Assembly: GCA_014904845.1 (NCBI GenBank)
Contig: MU119381.1
Coordinates: forward strand, 3,364-67,363
Direction: 5' to 3'
Source: Acephala macrosclerotiorum
Lineage: Eukaryota; Ascomycota; Leotiomycetes; Helotiales; Mollisiaceae
DNA: 64,000 nucleotides
In this document: positions 59,804 through 64,000 of the stretch, in pieces
Numbering within the stretch: the first letter of the stretch is position 1
How the letters are laid out: each line of letters opens with the position of its first letter
Made by a program: the position numbers and the translations under genes
Notes under the pieces: model-generated
What the model saw: the letters and a program-made list of their open reading frames with translations, nothing else
What the model was told of the DNA's origin: nothing
The model's database searches: none

Positions 59804-60665
59804 ATGGCTGAATCTACATCGAAGAAGCGTGCTGGAGAGTCGGGTCAATCCCTTGAAGGTGAGCGGCTGGAGAAGAAGCAGAAGATGGGCACTCTGAATA
59901 TCTCGTAAGTAATCGATTATGAACATCAGCTCGCTTTCGTGGAGAAGCCTTGAAGTCGAGTTTCCACTCTTCCTGCTTGGGACAAAGTCCTAGCACGGCT
60001 GGGAAATTTGAAACTAGACATGCTGCCTTCGAGTTGCCCAAACGAAGCTGACTCGACGTTCAAGTGATCCAGGGTCGGTCGTCTACCTTGTCGCCAATGG
60101 CGACGGAGATGCCGCAACATTCATCGTCCCCAAAGAGATAGCTTGTCATTATTCGCCTGTCCTCGCCAAGGAACTTGTTGGAGATGTCACAGAATGGGAG
60201 ACTGCCTTCACAACCGGACGAGCTCTCAAGCTTCTCGTGCAATGGTTCTACTCTCAGAGAATCACGGTCAGACAGCTAGAAGGAGAGTGGAGATATAATC
60301 GTTCACATTCAGATGAGGACCTTACGTTGGTTGAGCTATGGATTTTGGCGCGTCGATTGGAAATTCCCGCTCTTCAGGATCTGGTCATCATGACCATGGA
60401 TGACATCTACAAGAAGTGTGACATATTCCCAGTGAATTGTGTCTCTCCAGCATATGAGGCGACAGTCTTCGAACCACAGAGCAAACTTCGGGGATTTCTG
60501 ATAGCTCTTTATGTCCATTGCTATCCTCCCGACCACGTTATGTGGGGTGATGAAGAGCTTCCGCGAGAGTTCTTGGTCGATTTGGTCCTATACTTGGGGA
60601 AAAGAGTCAACGCGGCTCATAGGGTCTATAGCATCTCAACCTTCCTATATGAAGTAGAGGGGTAG
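59804..60665 (+). CDS. BTB/POZ domain protein, two exons, 233 aa
   Basis: Exon 1 (59804-59904) encodes MAESTSKKRAGESGQ, a basic LEKKQK cluster and GTLNIS, ending at a GTAAGT donor in phase 2. The intron ends at TTCAAG (60064). Exon 2 (60065-60665) reads SDPGSVVYLVANGD, FIVPKEIACHYSPVLAKEL, LKLLVQWFYSQRI, LVELWILARRLEIPALQDLVI and ends STFLYEVEG. The usual HKE of the BTB fold is PKE here. No lesion is seen. With the next two genes it forms a plus-strand trio sharing an MAE start. Confidence 0.87.
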
Positions 60666-61308
60666 GAGGGAAAGTAGTGATGAGAAGGATTTGCTACTGG
60701 ATCGGCATTTGTGGCATGGCCATCACAACTCAAGCAGCTCTGCTCGATGTCCTAGACATGCTGGGACGCTTCACAAATGGAAGTAGAAGAATAAGTATAA
60801 TCAATCACTCTATACATCATCGACAAGCTCAGAACCTGCGAGCTGATGAAAATAATCCAGCTCTACACATTCACCCACCACTGGGTTCAACTCAGGATAA
60901 TCGGTAAGAGGGAGCGGTGGAAACAAACAGCACGGCCTAGCACAAACTCCCTTGGTACACTCTATATCATTCATACGACTAGATAGCATAGAATGTACTA
61001 GTTTCCCTCGGATAATGAAGGTTGTGTGAAGTGAATATCGCGTTCAAGTCCTACACGTGAGCCCATCCTCCTTTATACTTTCAGCCTCTTGTAAAGTGAT
61101 TACATTTTCTCAGCCTCTTTGACCGCGCTCCACATAAGATCCCATATCAAAGATATTGTGACTAGTCGAGAATTATTTTGGACATCGGGTCGGAAAGCTC
61201 GACTTTAGCACTAAACTCTTGCCTTCTTCCCTCGGCACGGTCCCTTTTCGTCAACCACAACACTTGACTACAACACGAAAGATTGCAGCGCGCAACAAAA
61301 CGGTAACG
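60666..61308. other. Intergenic, nothing recognised
   Basis: About 640 bases between the first and second plus-strand BTB genes. Probably 3' UTR and promoter. No other coding signal was found. Confidence 0.55.
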
Positions 61309-62179
61309 ATGGCGGAACACTCACCTCCATCTCTCGAGGTCGAGAAGCCTAAGAAGAAGCGAAAGTTGAAGATGCCTACTTTCCAGTCAGTATTGTGATT
61401 CCATTCGCACTTTTGACCTTGAAAAGATGTTCATTGCTGACGAGACTTGAGTGATTAGGGACCCAATGTCAACCGTTATCCTAACCGGTGGCTCCGATCA
61501 ACGACTTAAAAAGTTTACTGTACATAAGGAAGTTGCTTGCCTCTATTCGCCTATGATCGCCAAGGCGTTTGAGAGTGAGGGAGACGCCTTCGAATTCGAC
61601 ACAGGAACGACGCCACAAGTTGTCAGACGATTCGTTCAATGGCTCTATTCTCAAGAACTCGATCTTCACTATGACCCCGAGTACCCGTGCGATGAAAACT
61701 GCGACGACGTCAACGGAGAGGAGGCTTCCGATTTGGTTCGACTGTGGATAATGGCTGAGGAGCTTGAGATTCCCGCTCTCCAGGACCAGGTTATCCGAGC
61801 CATGGATACCATGTATCAAGAACGCAATTGGCCGTTCCTTGCCCAAGTCGAGCTATTGTACGAACTGACTGAGCCCGATTGCGTATTGCGGAAGTACGTT
61901 GTCGCTCTTTGCGCCGCGTCCTATGAATCTTGGCGTTTTGTGTTTATAAACTACCATGGATTTCCTTCTCAATTCATGAGTGATCTCGTCGACTATGCTT
62001 GTACGAAACTTAGCAATGATCAGACTTCTTACGACCTCTCGAACTACTCGTGTAACCCAGAGGAGGGGTATCATTCGGCGGTCGTGACTACTTTTCGCGT
62101 ACTTTTTTCCCGCTGGCTTTGGATTTCCACAAACACTCGAGATCTACAAACCTCCGATCTTGCAAATATCACTTGCACG
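61309..62179 (+). CDS. BTB/POZ domain protein whose frame runs on into the next BTB gene
   Basis: Exon 1 (61309-61385) encodes MAEHSPPSLEVEKPKKKRKL, close to a classic nuclear localisation signal, and ends PTFQ at GTCAGT. Exon 2 starts at 61459 with QDPMSTVILTGGSD, FTVHKEVACLYSPMIAKAF, VVRRFVQWLYSQELDL, LVRLWIMAEELEIPALQDQVI and YDLSNYSCNPEEG (about 62068). Paralogs stop at EE, EG or nearby. Here no stop follows: the same frame continues for some 37 codons and then reads the ATG and all of exon 1 of the next gene at 62180. The stop may have been lost, or the unit may be expressed as a 492-residue double-BTB protein. Confidence 0.8.
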
Positions 62180-62925
62180 ATGGCTGAATCGAGTCCCGAA
62201 GATGCGCAATTGGTTCAAGCCAATAAGAGCCCAACGAAGAAGCAGAAGATTGATACTCTAACCTTTCAGTAAGCTACCTTCAATGGAACCCTCCAACGAC
62301 TTGTCATTGTCCTTTGCTGACTGGGGTATTCAGGGATCCGACGTCTACCATGATGTTTACCGTTGGTGAGGGAGAACCTAAGAGCTTTCTGGTCCACAAA
62401 GAGGTCGCATGCAAATCTCCAGTCATCGCCAAGTTCGTTGAAGGGTCAGGCGACCTTCCATACCACTTTCAAAACTCAACCGAACGAGAAGTCCGACTTC
62501 TGCTGCAATACCTCTATTCTCAAAAGCTAGTTCTTGAGCAACTCCGCGACGATCCCGAACTCACCGACGACTTGATCAGAGAAGAAGATCTTGCTTTGGT
62601 TAAGCTGTGGGTTCTAGCTGAAGAGCTCGAGATTCCTTCCCTTCAAAACCTAGTTATCAACTCCATCGATGAGATATACCGCAAATATGCCGCATTTCCT
62701 ACCGATTATCTTCGAATAGTGTACAAGATTACCTCCAGTGATAGCAAGCTCCGGGGATATTTCGTTACACTTTTTGCCGAAGTTGTTGCTCCCGCTGATA
62801 TCCTGGATGAGGATTACGAGTTTCCACAGATATTCCTTCGTGAACTGGCTTACTTCGCTTGTAAGAAGCTCGAGAATCGTGAGAAGAAATTCAGGATCTC
62901 TCAATTCCACTGCAAGGAGGAATAA
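62180..62925 (+). CDS. BTB/POZ domain protein, two exons, 226 aa, possibly fused to the preceding gene
   Basis: Exon 1 (62180-62268) encodes MAESSPEDAQLVQANKSPTK, a KKQK cluster and TLTFQ at a GTAAGC donor. The 65-nt intron ends at TTCAG (62333). Exon 2 reads QDPTSTMMFTVGEGE, FLVHKEVACKSPVIAKFVE, VRLLLQYLYSQKLVL, LVKLWVLAEELEIPSLQNLVI and ends ISQFHCKEE. One residue is missing in the AC(Y)SPV block compared with paralogs, but the frame is kept. The upstream gene's frame enters this exon 1 in phase, so transcripts could be separate or joined. Confidence 0.87.
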
Positions 62926-63490
62926 GCTTCTTGAGAATGTCCTTAACATGCAGGTACAATCCAGTAAGTCTTCCCGCCTTTCGATAAAATGACTCGGCTG
63001 ATTCCTAACTAATCCAGCAGGGAAGATTATGGACCTAAGAGCCTTCAGAGCTGCGATATGGGAAACTGGAGTCTTACGTCTCTGTGGTAGAGGCCCAATC
63101 CTTTCACACGCACTCGATACATGAATTTAATCACCTGCATCTCTCGTACAATGAGAACCTCCAAATGAACTTCAACCTTAACTTGAACTTCATTGACTCT
63201 GGTGTGAATTCATCTCTGAGAACTACGTAATGAAGTAAGCACCTTGCAACTCGCTCCTGATCGCTTTTAACTAGCGTTACTTGTTTTTCCTATTCAAGTA
63301 ACCACCTTTCCCTCGGCCTTCTTTCTTTCTCTTTCCATTTTCTAGGCTACTCCACAGCCAAATCCTCGGCACATCAACTCGAGGGATCTCCTATAGCCTT
63401 CAAGCCCTATTTATTATAATTCTCCGCCATTAAAGATGTCAAATGTCGATCCCTTTAAGGATGCCTCGAGGGCACCGCGGGAACACCCCA
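62926..63490. other. 3' flank, nothing recognised
   Basis: Normal-composition DNA after the last BTB gene. No ORF with family features was found. The composition turns AT-rich after about 63490. Confidence 0.5.
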
Positions 63491-64000
63491 GGGTATTCCA
63501 AACCCTAGATTTTTATTATTACGAAATTGCGCTATTTTATATTAAATTATATACACGGCAAAAATTTTTGCATAATTCAAAGTACGTAAAAATAACTCGA
63601 ATAATTAAAATAATTAAAATAATTAAAAATTATAAAAGTTATATATATTATTAAAATTACGTATATAATTACTAATACCCGAGATTGGAGAATCTCCCTA
63701 TTTTCGGCCTGAGGCACCAACGCCTGATCTGCCAACCACTTTAATAAAAATAATTATATTAATTAAAATTATCATTTTATAAAAAGTAATTAAAAGGTTA
63801 TATATTAGAGTACCAAACTGAGAATGCGTAAGTGCCTTGGCAGCCTGAGGCAGCTAACGCATGATCTGCTACAACTTCAATATATTTCAATTTTTAAATT
63901 TTAATACTTTATTATTACACCTTATCCCCGCACCTCGGTATCGCACCTCATTATCGCACCGCCCCTTATTATCCCATCTTATCGGATCAATTTATCGACC
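63491..64000. repeat. Start of a second AT-rich, partly mutated repeat region
   Basis: AT-rich stretches alternate with GC-richer islands. One phrase, beginning CCTGAGGCA and continuing through AACGC and TGATCTGC, occurs at about 63708 and again at about 63844, 136 bases apart. Near 63940-63975 the motif ATCGCACC recurs. These look like remnants of a tandem or terminal repeat that has suffered partial RIP. The element cannot be named because the window ends. Confidence 0.6.

Noticed and set aside
12056..62925. BTB cluster as a biosynthetic gene cluster
   Set aside because: No synthase, tailoring enzyme, transporter or Zn2Cys6 regulator of that kind is present.

Overview
The window is nuclear DNA of a filamentous ascomycete (Pezizomycotina). 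Short 48-160 nt introns with GTAAGT/GTGAGT donors and CTAAC/CTGAC branch sites, a CSC1-type channel, a Pch2 ATPase, a TslA/Tps3-type trehalose protein and AT-rich blocks with a repeat-induced point mutation (RIP) signature all point there. A helotialean (Leotiomycetes) source is my guess from the many BTB genes and the isochore structure; the sequence does not prove it.

Layout: (1) 1-11.28 kb is an extremely AT-rich, gene-free block in which the few remaining C residues sit mostly in CpG, as RIP leaves behind. A small GC-richer island at 11.28-11.38 kb looks like a Copia-type LTR end. (2) 12-39.4 kb is an accessory region with ten copies of a small BTB/POZ gene family, most on the minus strand. 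Many are broken. Between them lie a decayed Clr5-PHD-like gene, a MITE-like insertion inside a BTB exon, and a large membrane-anchored ankyrin-repeat gene with nearly identical repeats. (3) 41-59.3 kb is a conserved core block: a small arginine-rich protein with a 19-nt first exon, an F-box/beta-propeller-like protein, a CSC1/DUF221 channel divergent from PCH2, a trehalose-6-phosphate synthase regulatory subunit, and a secreted GPI-type CAP/PR-1 protein. (4) 59.8-62.9 kb holds three more BTB paralogs on the plus strand, two of them joined in one open frame. (5) From about 63.49 kb to the end the DNA is AT-rich again.

The main result is the BTB family. There are thirteen loci. Twelve keep a recognisable short first exon (about 25-35 codons, often with a lysine/arginine cluster), and ten of these keep a clean phase-2 intron just before the BTB domain. 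By reading splice sites I rebuilt most of these genes; none of the first exons stands out as an ORF by itself. Six copies look usable (16, 34, 35, 60, 61 and 62 kb). Two have an intact BTB exon but an unclear 5' end (17.6 and 39 kb). Five are broken by frameshifts, deletion, nonsense codons or the MITE. Most nonsense codons in these duplicated genes fit CpA-to-TpA change, so the same process that made the AT-rich flanks may be eroding the family. All functional statements are inferences from sequence read by eye; no database search was run.
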